Shown here: positions 35,313 through 43,389 of the stretch, one piece after another
Numbering within the stretch: the stretch's first letter is position 1
Layout of the letters: every line of letters starts with the position of its first letter
Assembly: GCF_012516435.1 (NCBI RefSeq)
Contig: NZ_CP051216.1
Location: 1,428,001 to 1,492,000, forward strand
Direction: 5' to 3'
DNA from: Pseudodesulfovibrio sp. zrk46
Lineage (GTDB): Bacteria; Desulfobacterota; Desulfovibrionia; Desulfovibrionales; Desulfovibrionaceae
Length of the DNA stretch: 64,000 bases
Notes under the pieces: model-generated
What the model was told of the DNA's origin: nothing
The model's database searches: none
What the model saw: only the letters and a program-made list of their open reading frames with translations
Position numbers and translations under genes: made by a program

Positions 35313-35885
35313 ATGCGACTCGCCATATCTGTATTCATATTGTCACTGCTGGTCGCGCTGCCTGCGTTGGCCGAGCATCATGTGACCTACAATAACGGCA
35401 AGATGAAACCGCGCGACAGTAAGTTGAAGGTGGCTGTCGGCGAGCAGGCTCCGGACTTCGAGCTCCCGTCCATCAAGGGCAAGAAGATTCGTCTGGCCGA
35501 CTACCGCGGCAAGAATAACGTGGTTATTTCCTTCGTGCCTGCGGCCTGGACGCCGATCTGCTCGGATCAGTGGCCCGGTTACAACATCGCTCAGGAGATG
35601 TTCCACGAATATGATGCGGTCCTTCTGGGAATCTCGGTGGATAACATCCCCACCCAGTATGCCTGGTCCGAAGCCATGAACACCATCACTTTCCCGGTGC
35701 TGTCCGACTTCTGGCCCCACGGCAAGGTGGCTGACAGCTTCGGTGTCCTTCGCTCCGACGGCATGGCCGAGCGCGCCCTGTTCATCATCGATAAGAAGGG
35801 CGTGATCCGGTACATCGATGTCCATGACATCAACACCCGGCCGGATCTCGGGCTGCTCATCAAGGAGCTGCAAAAGATCCAGTAG
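35313..35885 (+). CDS. Exported peroxiredoxin (AhpC/TSA family)
   Basis: A 190-residue protein. A signal peptide (about 1-20, ending LPALAE) precedes a peroxiredoxin domain with PDFELPSIKGKKIRLADYRG and the peroxidatic cysteine in FVPAAWTPICSDQ; the downstream Arg in VLRSDGMAERALFII fits the family. Most peroxiredoxins are cytoplasmic, so a secretion signal is notable. SD AGGAGG. It shares an operon with the thioredoxin-like gene, and its terminator lies inside the 3' end of the convergent thioesterase gene. Confidence 0.85.
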   Translation: MRLAISVFILSLLVALPALAEHHVTYNNGKMKPRDSKLKVAVGEQAPDFELPSIKGKKIRLADYRGKNNVVISFVPAAWTPICSDQWPGYNIAQEMFHEYDAVLLGISVDNIPTQYAWSEAMNTITFPVLSDFWPHGKVADSFGVLRSDGMAERALFIIDKKGVIRYIDVHDINTRPDLGLLIKELQKIQ

Positions 35886-35898
35886 GGTCGTCCGAAAT

Positions 35899-36306
35899 CT
35901 ATAGCATTATGAATGTCGCTGTTGCCTTGGCAACGGCGACATTTTTTGTGGTGGCGGTGGCCTCGGTGAAGAGGATTCTGGACCCGCGCTTGGTGACGGT
36001 GGCCTCGCAAAGCAAGGTGTCACCGGATTTGACTGGGCGCAGGAACGAGACGTTCATGTCCACGGTGGAGGTGAGTTGGCCGGGCTGATTTCCGGAAAGC
36101 ACTGCGTGGGCCATGGTTTCGTCGAGCAGGGTTGCAAGGACGCCGCCCGCCGCATTTCCGGCTCCCTGAATGAGCTCCGGTTTGACCGGCAGGCGCAGGA
36201 CAGCGCGGTCAGCGTCAAGTTCCACGACTTCTATGCCGAGATGGCGGAACAGGGGATTTACGGATTGTTCGGGTTGGCGGACTTGTTCGAGGTAGTTGTG
36301 GGGCAT
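35899..36306 (-). CDS. PaaI-type hotdog-fold thioesterase
   Basis: The 135 residues form one hotdog domain, with NAAGGVLATLLDETMAHAVLS (the core helix with its catalytic Asp/Glu region), STVDMNVSFLRPVKSGD and a final ATATFIML strand. Such enzymes hydrolyse acyl- or aryl-CoA thioesters in the cytoplasm. Its start overlaps the end of the upstream TIM-barrel gene by 49 bases in another frame, so the two are co-transcribed. Substrate not predictable. Confidence 0.82.
   Translation of the reverse strand: MPHNYLEQVRQPEQSVNPLFRHLGIEVVELDADRAVLRLPVKPELIQGAGNAAGGVLATLLDETMAHAVLSGNQPGQLTSTVDMNVSFLRPVKSGDTLLCEATVTKRGSRILFTEATATTKNVAVAKATATFIML
35912..35947 (+). terminator. Intrinsic terminator embedded in the convergent thioesterase gene
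   Basis: The 15-base arms 35912-35926 and 35929-35943 (one mismatch) form a long stem with a two-base loop and run into ATTTTTT. The same bases encode the last residues of the thioesterase on the other strand. Confidence 0.75.
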
Positions 36307-37124
36307 GGCGGTGCGGCTTCCTGACCTTGGGAAAGTTGATGCTGCATGGCCTCCCGGATGGATATGAGCAGTTCGATGGTGCCGTCCATGTCATCGGGAA
36401 AGGCTGAGGGTTCCAGTTCCAAGGTTATGTACCGGGTGTAGCCGATCTTGCCAAGGTGGTGCAGGAAGTCATCGAGGGGTAGGTTCCCGGCCCCCGGCGT
36501 GAGGTGCTCGGTGAAGCCCACGGCGTCGGAGAAGTGGACGTTGTAGAGCAAGTCGAGAGGTACCTTTGCAATGGCATCCATGACGTTACGGCCGGAAACG
36601 CCCATGTGGCAGACATCAAAGGTGAGGCCCACGTTCTTGTCGCGGCACTGGCCCATGAGCCGATCCAGCGGGTCCTTGGAAAATGGCGACCGTTCTGCCC
36701 ACGGCATATTTTCAAGGGAAAATTGGATGCGGCCCACGGCATCGAGGAGCAGGGGCAGGTCGCAGGCTTTCTCGAACCAGCGGTTCTGGATCATGTTGGC
36801 CAGCCGCGACCCGGGTGGGTGCATGGTGATGTGGTCGGTGTGCGACAGTGAGTTGGCCAGTTGGGCGGTGGCCTTCCATGACGCGAGGTGGCCGCCCCAT
36901 GCGGCCCAGTTGCGGAAGGGGGCATGGATGCTGCGTATGGGCAGGGTTTCGCTGATCTTTTCCAGACCCGAATCCGGTGTCAGGTCCGGCGAATTCATGA
37001 TCAGCTCCATGCCCACAAAGCCAGCCTCCCTCCCGATGCGCGCAATGAGCTTGAGCGGCAGGTGAAACAGGCAGCCTGCTGACAGCAGAATATGGGGGCC
37101 AGGGCCAGTGGGGGTGGCGTCCAT
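36258..37124 (-). CDS. Sugar phosphate isomerase/epimerase-like TIM-barrel protein
   Basis: From ATG 37124 it has 288 residues of the xylose-isomerase/AP endonuclease family 2 fold. Strand-end features include HILLSAGCLFHLP, GMELIMNS, RSIHAPF, FSLENMPW, GLTFDVCHMG, NVHFSD and ITLELEPSAF, giving acidic and histidine residues at the usual metal positions. The family covers isomerases, epimerases and endonuclease IV, so the reaction is open. A GTG (37148) and an ATG (37142) are alternative starts. The thioesterase gene overlaps its end by 49 bases. Confidence 0.75.
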   Translation of the reverse strand: MDATPTGPGPHILLSAGCLFHLPLKLIARIGREAGFVGMELIMNSPDLTPDSGLEKISETLPIRSIHAPFRNWAAWGGHLASWKATAQLANSLSHTDHITMHPPGSRLANMIQNRWFEKACDLPLLLDAVGRIQFSLENMPWAERSPFSKDPLDRLMGQCRDKNVGLTFDVCHMGVSGRNVMDAIAKVPLDLLYNVHFSDAVGFTEHLTPGAGNLPLDDFLHHLGKIGYTRYITLELEPSAFPDDMDGTIELLISIREAMQHQLSQGQEAAPPCPTTTSNKSANPNNP

Positions 37125-37223
37125 GATCCATCCATACGGCATTTGCACGCAAGGACAACCCCCTATTCGGGGAAGGGCGAAAAAGGACCGGTGAACGGTC
37201 GAGAGGTGGGAGGAAATCCGGGC

Positions 37224-37610
37224 TTACTTGGTGGGCGACTTCTCGATGAGGTCCAATATGACCAGTGACCATGAAAGATCACGCTTGTTCTCATCAGTGA
37301 TCTCGTCGAGAATCCATTCCTTGAGCGGCTTGATGGCGAGTCTCAGGTTGGCAGGGCCCAAATCGTGGATGGCGTATGCCGCCTCCAGCGTTTCGATGCA
37401 AAGGTGGTCAAAGACATGGTCGTGAGTGCCCATGTGATGGGCGAGGATGGCGCGCACCTTGAGAATGCCGAACACGATGGCTTCGACTTCGCGGTAGTCG
37501 CGACCCCATATCTCGCCTCCGGAGATTTCCGGACGCGGCGGTCTTGAACTGCCGATATCTTTCTCTTGCTGGCTTTGCCGGAATGACTCCAGCGCCACAA
37601 CGCTTCCCAT
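37224..37610 (-). CDS. Conserved-looking small cytoplasmic protein of unknown function
   Basis: Chosen start: ATG after AAAGGAGAAGGT, giving 128 residues (MGSVVALESFRQSQQ). The longer frame runs through a hairpin and is not believed. A basic, flexible N-terminus is followed by a helical region with LKVRAILAHHMGTHDHVFDHLC and a C-terminal KRDLSWSLVILDLIEKS. No TM, signal peptide or recognised motif; the His-rich HHMGTHDH stretch might bind metal. I do not recognise the family. Confidence 0.6.
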   Translation of the reverse strand: MGSVVALESFRQSQQEKDIGSSRPPRPEISGGEIWGRDYREVEAIVFGILKVRAILAHHMGTHDHVFDHLCIETLEAAYAIHDLGPANLRLAIKPLKEWILDEITDENKRDLSWSLVILDLIEKSPTK

Positions 37611-37696
37611 ACCTTCTCCTTTGCCCAAGGCGGGCATCTCTCTTTTCGGCAGAAACCGTAAAGAGCTTAAGGGGGCAATCCGCATGTCTTGTGGCC

Positions 37697-37737
37697 CAAA
37701 AAGAGAAGAAGCCTCCATGCCGGGGAGGCCTCTTCCA
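37697..37737 (-). terminator. Terminator-like hairpin upstream of the 37.2-kb gene
   Basis: On the minus strand GAAGAGGCCTCC pairs with GGAGGCTTCTTC (one G-U) around CCGGCAT and is followed by TCTTTTT. It lies about 85 bases before the start at 37610, so it is either an attenuator for that gene or the end of a short transcript. Confidence 0.55.
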
Positions 37738-37870
37738 AGGAGTGAATAAGGTAAAGTCAGTCAGTTCCTAATCCATTTATTACATGGAATTACTGTTTCG
37801 GCAACCTATCGGTAAACATTTCTTATGGGATGGTGCGTAATGCCCCTAGTTTCCTGTGTGGTTGAGCATA

Positions 37871-37908
37871 AAAAAAGGGGCCGGGTTTCCCCGGCCCCTT
37901 TGGCTTTT
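37871..37908 (-). terminator. Intrinsic terminator after the CBS-ACT gene
   Basis: GGGGCCGGG and CCCGGCCCC pair almost perfectly around a short T/C loop, with TTTTTT following on the minus strand. Confidence 0.85.
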
Positions 37909-37913
37909 GTTTT

Positions 37914-38588
37914 CTAGATGACGCGATGGACAGGATCCACGGCCCAGAACTGGACCTGGAATGCATCTTCCATTGCCGCCTTGAGGCGATTGAGTTCCGG
38001 CTTCTCCATGTCACGGATGCGGATGTATACGTCCTTCATTCCTTCGGTCAGAGAGACGTTGCGGGTCATGATGGACATGATACGCGCACCGTGTTCCTTG
38101 AGCATATCCAGAACCGGGGACAGAGAACCTGCCTCGGTGGAAATCTGCAGGCAGACCTGGGTGCCGCCCTCATAAATACCGGAGATTTCGACGAGCACCT
38201 TGAAGACGTCGGTGTCGGTGATGATGCCGACAACCACGTTGTTCTCATCGACGACCGGCAGGCTGCCAAAGTGGCCTTCCAGCATCAGAACTGCCGCCTT
38301 TTCAACGGTTTCGTCAGAGCGGATGGTGACGACCTTCTTGGTCATGATGTCCTGAATCTTGATCTCGGACAGCAGGTAGTAGAGCTCGTGCATATCCAGT
38401 GTCGTGGCCTTGGACGGCGAGGCGTCCTTGATGTCACGATCCGAAACGATGCCGACGATCTTTCCTTCTTCGTCGACGATGGGCAGGCAGCTGACGATCT
38501 TGTCCTTCATCAGCTTGGAAGCCTTCATCATGGAGCGATCCGGGGTGAGGGTGATGACATCCTTGGTCATCCAATTCGCAACTAACAT
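37914..38588 (-). CDS. CBS-CBS-ACT regulatory protein (AcuB-like)
   Basis: This 224-residue cytoplasmic protein has two CBS motifs (about 1-55, WMTKDVITLTPDRSMMKAS; about 75-135, IMTKKVVTIRSDETVEKAA), each ending in a GIV/GII-SDRD or TDTD strand. A C-terminal ACT-like domain follows (about 140-205). CBS pairs bind adenine nucleotides and ACT domains bind amino acids or similar small ligands, so it is a metabolite sensor. The layout matches AcuB-type proteins, but the usual acu partners are absent. SD GGAGGATG lies upstream. Monocistronic with its own terminator. Confidence 0.87.
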   Translation of the reverse strand: MLVANWMTKDVITLTPDRSMMKASKLMKDKIVSCLPIVDEEGKIVGIVSDRDIKDASPSKATTLDMHELYYLLSEIKIQDIMTKKVVTIRSDETVEKAAVLMLEGHFGSLPVVDENNVVVGIITDTDVFKVLVEISGIYEGGTQVCLQISTEAGSLSPVLDMLKEHGARIMSIMTRNVSLTEGMKDVYIRIRDMEKPELNRLKAAMEDAFQVQFWAVDPVHRVI

Positions 38589-38841
38589 AAGAACATCCTC
38601 CTGGTGATATCCCGCATCAGGCGGGTTGAATTCGTGGTCCTTCAGTTCTCACATAACGATAACGACCGGTTTTGGCTAGTGTTGTCGGGCGTAAACCCGG
38701 TCGTTTGTATAAAAAAATGTGGTGGTAGTGTGGGTCGGAACCGTAAGCAAATGGCAGACCCTTGTTTTTTTGCGTCCATGACAGTAATCAGAGGTTGGAA
38801 TTTTCCATTGACGGATAATGCAACTCGACGGAGCTCTTCCA

Positions 38842-40059
38842 GTGAAACGACCCGCATGGGCCTTTAACTTACTTCTTGCTCTGACCATGGTGCTGGTGGC
38901 CTGTGGCCCGGCAGACGAGGGCAGTGGTTCTCGTTCGGGCACTCCCGGTGTCACCAACGATTCCATTGTGCTTGGCTCTTCGCTGGCCCTGACCGGCCAC
39001 GCCGGGTACCTCGGCACCCAGACCCTTCAAGGGGCTGAGGCCTACCTTCGTTATATTAATGACCATGGCGGTGTGCATGGCCGAAAGATCAGGATCAAGG
39101 CCGTGGATGATTCTTATGATCCGCCGCGTTGCCTCGCCAATACGCAAAAATTCATCATAGATAACGACGTGCTGGCTCTGTTCAGCTACGTGGGAACCCC
39201 CACCACGGTGAAGGTGCTCCCCCTGCTGGAAGAGGCACATGTCCCCCTTATCGGCATGTTCACCGGGGCCAATCGGCTGCGAGAACCTCCCAACCGGTAC
39301 GTGGTCAACATCCGCGCCTCCTATTATCAGGAAACCCACACGGCTGTGACCAACATGATCACCGAACTCGGTATCCGCAAGATCGCGGTCTTCTACCAGT
39401 ACGACGCCTACGGCTTTGACGGTCTCATCGGTACCGAGCTGGCGCTCAAGGAGTATGGCCTCGAGCCAGTGGCGCGTGGGTCTTACATTCGCGGCACGTT
39501 GGATATCACCGAAGCGGTTGAAAAAATAAGCAAATCCGGTGCGGAAGCCGTGGTCATGATTGGCACGTACGGCGCGTGTGCCCGTTTTATCAACCTTGCC
39601 CGTGATGAAGACTACAACCCGATTTTTTACAACGTCTCCTTTGTCGGAGCAGAAGAGTTGGCCCGACGCGTTGGTGGTGGCAACGCCACGGTGCTCATGT
39701 CGCAGGTGGTTCCGCCGCCTGTGGATGACGGCACCGACAGCGCCGCCTCGCAATACGTGCAGTTGATGAATAAATATTTCCCGGGCGAAAGCCCCAGCTT
39801 TGTCGGCTTGGAAGGCTTCCTGAATGCACGCATCCTCGTGGAAGGACTGAAGAAGGCCGGACGCAAGTTGACGCGAGAGCGACTGGTGGACGCCATTGAG
39901 TCAATCCGCAACTACAAGCTCGGCCCGGGCATGTTCATCACCTATGGCAAGCATGATCGTCAGGGCTTGGATCAGGTCTACTTTACCCGGTTGCAGAAGG
40001 GGCGGTTTGTGCCCTTCACCGATTGGAAGACCCTTGAGAAGATGCGGGGGAGCCACTAA
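38842..40059 (+). CDS. Periplasmic binding lipoprotein (branched-chain amino acid type)
   Basis: GTG 38842 has CGGAG eight bases upstream and gives a lipoprotein signal (KRPAWAFNLLLALTMVLVACG) with the lipobox Cys. The 405-residue protein has the type I periplasmic fold of LivJ-like proteins: SIVLGSSLALTGHAGYLG, YINDHGGVHGRKI, KIAVFYQYDAYG. It overlaps a histidine kinase by one base instead of being next to permease genes, so it probably presents a ligand to that kinase. ATG 38818 is an alternative start. Confidence 0.85.
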   Translation: MKRPAWAFNLLLALTMVLVACGPADEGSGSRSGTPGVTNDSIVLGSSLALTGHAGYLGTQTLQGAEAYLRYINDHGGVHGRKIRIKAVDDSYDPPRCLANTQKFIIDNDVLALFSYVGTPTTVKVLPLLEEAHVPLIGMFTGANRLREPPNRYVVNIRASYYQETHTAVTNMITELGIRKIAVFYQYDAYGFDGLIGTELALKEYGLEPVARGSYIRGTLDITEAVEKISKSGAEAVVMIGTYGACARFINLARDEDYNPIFYNVSFVGAEELARRVGGGNATVLMSQVVPPPVDDGTDSAASQYVQLMNKYFPGESPSFVGLEGFLNARILVEGLKKAGRKLTRERLVDAIESIRNYKLGPGMFITYGKHDRQGLDQVYFTRLQKGRFVPFTDWKTLEKMRGSH

Positions 40060-42065
40060 TGAGCCTTCGCGAAGAATTCATACATTGGTACACCTACTCG
40101 GGATTGCGAGAGAAACTGCTCCTCTCCATGCTGGCGGCCGTTCTGTTTATCAGTGTGGCTGTGGCATTGATTTCCCGTTATATTCTGGTGAGTTCGCTGA
40201 CGCACGAACTGGAAATGCGCGGTAAGGCCATTGCTCATTCCGTGGCCGAGCGCGGCGGTTCGTACATTTTGGATAACGACATCCCCAAGCTGCTGACTCT
40301 CATTTTTGATGAGGCCAAGCTGCATCAGCGGCGCTATCTGGTGTCCTACATATTTATCGAAAACTCCGAAGGGGAGTTGCTGGCCCATACGCTGACCCGA
40401 AAGCTCCCCGAAGTGCTTCTTTCGGACGAGATCACCGATAGCGATGGCGATGCCGTGCAGCTGATAACGGTAAATGGTCAGGATATTTACGACATCTCTG
40501 CGCCCATTAACGAGGGACTGTACCGGATTGGTACAGTGCATGTGGGGTTGGACAAGATTCACATCGACTCCCTTGTGGGCAAGCTCCGCGTGGCATTCCT
40601 CGGCTTCATCTCGCTGGTGGTGCTCATCACGATTTTCTTCTCGTCATGGCTGACGCGGTACATCACCAAGCCCATTGTGGACCTGACGCGCCTCTCCGAT
40701 GAGATCAGCCGCGGCAACTTTGATATCCCCCTCAAGTTGGCTGACGAGAATTGGGATACGGCCAATTGTCCCGCCTTTACCAACACGGATCTGCCATGCT
40801 GGCACTTTGACGAGACCGCAGGCAAGGACCCGGCAGAGGTGCACCGCAAGTGCGCCAGCTGTGCCTTTTACCGCAAGCATGAAGGGGACGAAGTGGTCCA
40901 GCTGAGTGACTCGTTCCGCAACATGGTCTGGTCCATCAAGCTGTATCGCCGCCGCCTGCGCGAATCCGAAGAAAAGTACCGCTCCCTGTTCGATTCCGGG
41001 CCGGATCCGATCTTTGTTGTGGATTGCGAGACGTCCCAGATCAGCGACGCCAATCCGCGTACCGTGGAGTTGTACGGCTATTCCAAGGATGAGCTTATCG
41101 GCATGGATTTCATCTCCTTGGGGCCGGATCACAACAGCGACTGTATGCGCTACTTCAATGAGGGCGGCGGGGGCTGCGTCTATTTCCCCAAACTGCTTCA
41201 TTACCGCAACGGATATGAGCCGTTCTTTGTGAACATGCACGCCTGTCCCATCTCCTACCGGGGACGTCACTCCATCATCATCGCTGTGACCGACATTACC
41301 GAGCTCATGGAGAAGGATGCCCAGCTTATTCAGGCTGGTAAGATGAAGTCGCTCGGTGAGATGTCGGCCGGTGTTGCCCACGAGATCAACCAGCCCCTTA
41401 ACGCCATCAAGATGGGTAGCGAATACCTGGGCATGATGCGTGAGGGTGGAATGGAAGTGCCCAAGGAGCAATTCCTTGAGGTGGTCAGCGAAATCTCCAC
41501 GCAGGTGGACCGCGCCGCCGAGATTATCAACACGCTCCGTTCGTTTGGTCGCAAGTCCGACCTCATCGAAGAGCAGGTGGATCTGAATCAGCCGGTTCGT
41601 GCGGTGCTCTCCATTTTGCGTCGCCAGTTCGAGCTGGATAACATCCGTTTCGAGTTGAAACTGGCCGATGATTTGCCCACAGTCACAGCGCACTCCAACA
41701 GAATACAACAAGTCATTTTTAACTTGGTGGCCAACGCTCGCGATGCTATCGACGACTGCTCGTGTCCGACCGACTCCAATGCCGACCGCCGCATCATCAT
41801 CCGCAGCGGTTCTGATGAAGGTCTGGCCTTTGTCGAGGTGGAGGATACTGGTTGCGGTATCGACAAGGAAGACCAGCATAAGGTCTTTGAGCCGTTCTAC
41901 ACCACCAAGGAAGCAGGTCACGGGATGGGACTGGGACTTGCCATCACGTACGGTATCGTAAAAGATTACGGCGGAGACATCCGCATCAACAGCGAAAAAG
42001 AAAAAGGGACCGTGTTCCGGATGCAATTCCCTGCATCGGGCGCGCGAGGAGGTTCCACCATATGA
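40059..42065 (+). CDS. Membrane histidine kinase with HAMP-region Cys cluster and PAS domain
   Basis: The protein has 668 residues. Two TM helices (about 20-43 and 177-200) bracket a periplasmic sensor of about 135 residues. A HAMP-like segment (ITKPIVDLTRLSDEISRGNFDIPL) continues into a cysteine-rich insert with NCPAF, PCWHF and KCASCAF, able to hold metal, heme or a disulfide switch. Then come PAS (about 305-425), HisKA with H441 (AGVAHEINQPLNAI) and HATPase (DTGCGIDKED, GMGLGLAI), the NtrB-like class. It sits between its presumed ligand-binding lipoprotein and its regulator, with overlaps of one and four bases. Confidence 0.88.
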   Translation: MSLREEFIHWYTYSGLREKLLLSMLAAVLFISVAVALISRYILVSSLTHELEMRGKAIAHSVAERGGSYILDNDIPKLLTLIFDEAKLHQRRYLVSYIFIENSEGELLAHTLTRKLPEVLLSDEITDSDGDAVQLITVNGQDIYDISAPINEGLYRIGTVHVGLDKIHIDSLVGKLRVAFLGFISLVVLITIFFSSWLTRYITKPIVDLTRLSDEISRGNFDIPLKLADENWDTANCPAFTNTDLPCWHFDETAGKDPAEVHRKCASCAFYRKHEGDEVVQLSDSFRNMVWSIKLYRRRLRESEEKYRSLFDSGPDPIFVVDCETSQISDANPRTVELYGYSKDELIGMDFISLGPDHNSDCMRYFNEGGGGCVYFPKLLHYRNGYEPFFVNMHACPISYRGRHSIIIAVTDITELMEKDAQLIQAGKMKSLGEMSAGVAHEINQPLNAIKMGSEYLGMMREGGMEVPKEQFLEVVSEISTQVDRAAEIINTLRSFGRKSDLIEEQVDLNQPVRAVLSILRRQFELDNIRFELKLADDLPTVTAHSNRIQQVIFNLVANARDAIDDCSCPTDSNADRRIIIRSGSDEGLAFVEVEDTGCGIDKEDQHKVFEPFYTTKEAGHGMGLGLAITYGIVKDYGGDIRINSEKEKGTVFRMQFPASGARGGSTI

Positions 42066-42775
42066 CGGACAAGGAAATCATTCTGGTTATCGATGACGAG
42101 CAACCCACGCTCAAGATGTTCTCATTGCTGCTTACCGCCTACGGCTACGAGGTGATAACCGCTGAGAATGGTCAGATGGGACTCGATATCTTCAAGGAGA
42201 AACGGCCCTCTGTGGTGCTCACAGACATCAAGATGCCCATCATGGACGGCATTGAGGTGCTCAAGGAGATCAAGAAGGTGGATTCCCACGCCGAGGTCAT
42301 TGTCATCACCGGACACGGCGATATGGACCTCGCCATTCAGGCTCTCAATCTCGACGCCACGGACTTCATCAACAAGCCTGTGCAGCGCGAGGCCCTTGAG
42401 CAGGCGTTGAGTCGTGCGGCCGAGCGTCTCGCCATTGCCAAGACCGAGGGCAGTCAGGTGACGGTTGAGGAGCTCCCCGAGTCCGCCATGATCGGCGTGC
42501 GCGGCAATGTGACCGCCAATACCATGCCGCACCTCACCGAAGCGTTTGAGACCGCCAAGGCTATGAACAAGTCCGCGATCCTCATCGATTTCGAGGAGAA
42601 TGCCTCCATCAATGGCGCAGGCATCACTGGATTGATGAACATGCTTCAGTTTAATCGTGATGCTGGTGTTCGCGTTGTTCTTTCCGGACTTTCCACCAAC
42701 TTCAGGACTGTTTTCGAGATGGTCGGGATTACGAAGCTGGCGGATTGGTTGGAGCCGGAGGGGAAGGATCATTAG
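42062..42775 (+). CDS. REC-STAS response regulator
   Basis: In 237 residues a receiver (about 5-125, acceptor D55 in VVLTDIKMP, with VIVITGHGD and the conserved Lys in FINKP) is joined to a STAS-like domain (about 135-235). The latter resembles anti-anti-sigma factors, e.g. SAILIDFEENASINGAGITGLMNML, but where those have a phosphorylatable Ser before Gly it reads INGAG. There is no DNA-binding domain, so output should be through protein binding. It overlaps the kinase gene by four bases and ends the operon. Confidence 0.85.
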   Translation: MTDKEIILVIDDEQPTLKMFSLLLTAYGYEVITAENGQMGLDIFKEKRPSVVLTDIKMPIMDGIEVLKEIKKVDSHAEVIVITGHGDMDLAIQALNLDATDFINKPVQREALEQALSRAAERLAIAKTEGSQVTVEELPESAMIGVRGNVTANTMPHLTEAFETAKAMNKSAILIDFEENASINGAGITGLMNMLQFNRDAGVRVVLSGLSTNFRTVFEMVGITKLADWLEPEGKDH

Positions 42776-42803
42776 GGTTCTTGTTGGTTAAGAGAATTTA
42801 GGA

Positions 42804-42832
42804 AGGCCGCCCTTTTGGGGCGGCTTTTTTAT
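42804..42832 (+). terminator. Intrinsic terminator after the REC-STAS gene
   Basis: GCCGCCC and GGGGCGGC pair around TTTT, followed by TTTTTT. Confidence 0.85.
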
Positions 42833-42850
42833 TTGGGAAGTTTGAAAGCA

Positions 42851-42875
42851 GGAGAGGATGTCGGCCTGCGGCCTC
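42851..42875 (+). repeat. Dispersed intergenic repeat, copy 3
   Basis: It matches 631-655 at 24 of 25 bases. Like copy 1 it lies about 20 bases beyond an intrinsic terminator, and both terminators run into TTTTTATTTGG, so the similarity may extend further left. Confidence 0.65.
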
Positions 42876-43192
42876 TTTTTTATTTATTAGATCCCTGCCG
42901 GGGGGCCGCCTTCGCGGCGGGCGGTCCATTTTTTGGCTGAGCCGCCCCAAAAAATAGACGAAAAAAGCGCGGCTTTTGCGTGCTCTCCGCCTCGTGAGTT
43001 CTCGCCGAGAATCTGATCCAAATAGAATGCCTTGGGATGTTCTACGCGACTTGTCGCTGTGGAGATGTGTGCTGTCTTCGACGGCATTCGATTTGGTCAG
43101 TTTCTATGGCTCATGCTCAAGGGCTGGTGTTGGTCGTTGTCTGGTGAGATGGTAGTTGCGCTAGCGCGATAGGTAGTGCTGTTAATCACCCC

Positions 43193-43270
43193 GCGATAAA
43201 AGTCGGCGGCATCCCTGAAAAGAACAAGCGAAGCGTAAGTTCGTTCAGAGATGCCGCCGACTTTTATCGC
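43193..43270. repeat. 78-base near-perfect hairpin (21-bp exact arms)
   Basis: The arms 43193-43213 and 43250-43270 are exact reverse complements (GCGATAAAAGTCGGCGGCATC). The 36-base loop pairs further through CTGAA/TTCAG and GAAC/GTTC. There is no T run. It may be a cruciform element, a miniature mobile element or a structured RNA. Confidence 0.7.
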
Positions 43271-43389
43271 CTATGGGATTCCAAAGGCCCTCGGCCTTTG
43301 GGCCCAGCTGGCAAGCTGCCCCGCCGGCGAGGCGACTGCCGGTAGGCAGACATTGCCTTCCTTCCTGCTTTGACCTAGGCTACGCGCCT

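Larger units (their letters stand above)
42776..43389. other. Repeat-packed 0.6-kb intergenic region before recQ
   Basis: No credible gene lies here. In order it holds the terminator, a dispersed repeat copy (42851), a CCGC-CTTC-GCGG hairpin near 42907, an ATTTTTTGG/CCAAAAAAT hairpin near 42928-42956, a 78-base hairpin (43193-43270), a CCAAAGGCC/GGCCTTTGG hairpin (43281-43301) and a CTGCC/GGCAG hairpin near 43338. The small frames here translate repeat sequence. Confidence 0.6.

Noticed and set aside
40644..42026. 460-residue minus-strand frame
   Set aside because: Antisense to the PAS kinase; no motifs and no SD.
42887..43087. 66-residue minus-strand frame
   Set aside because: It translates intergenic repeat hairpins and has no credible start signal.
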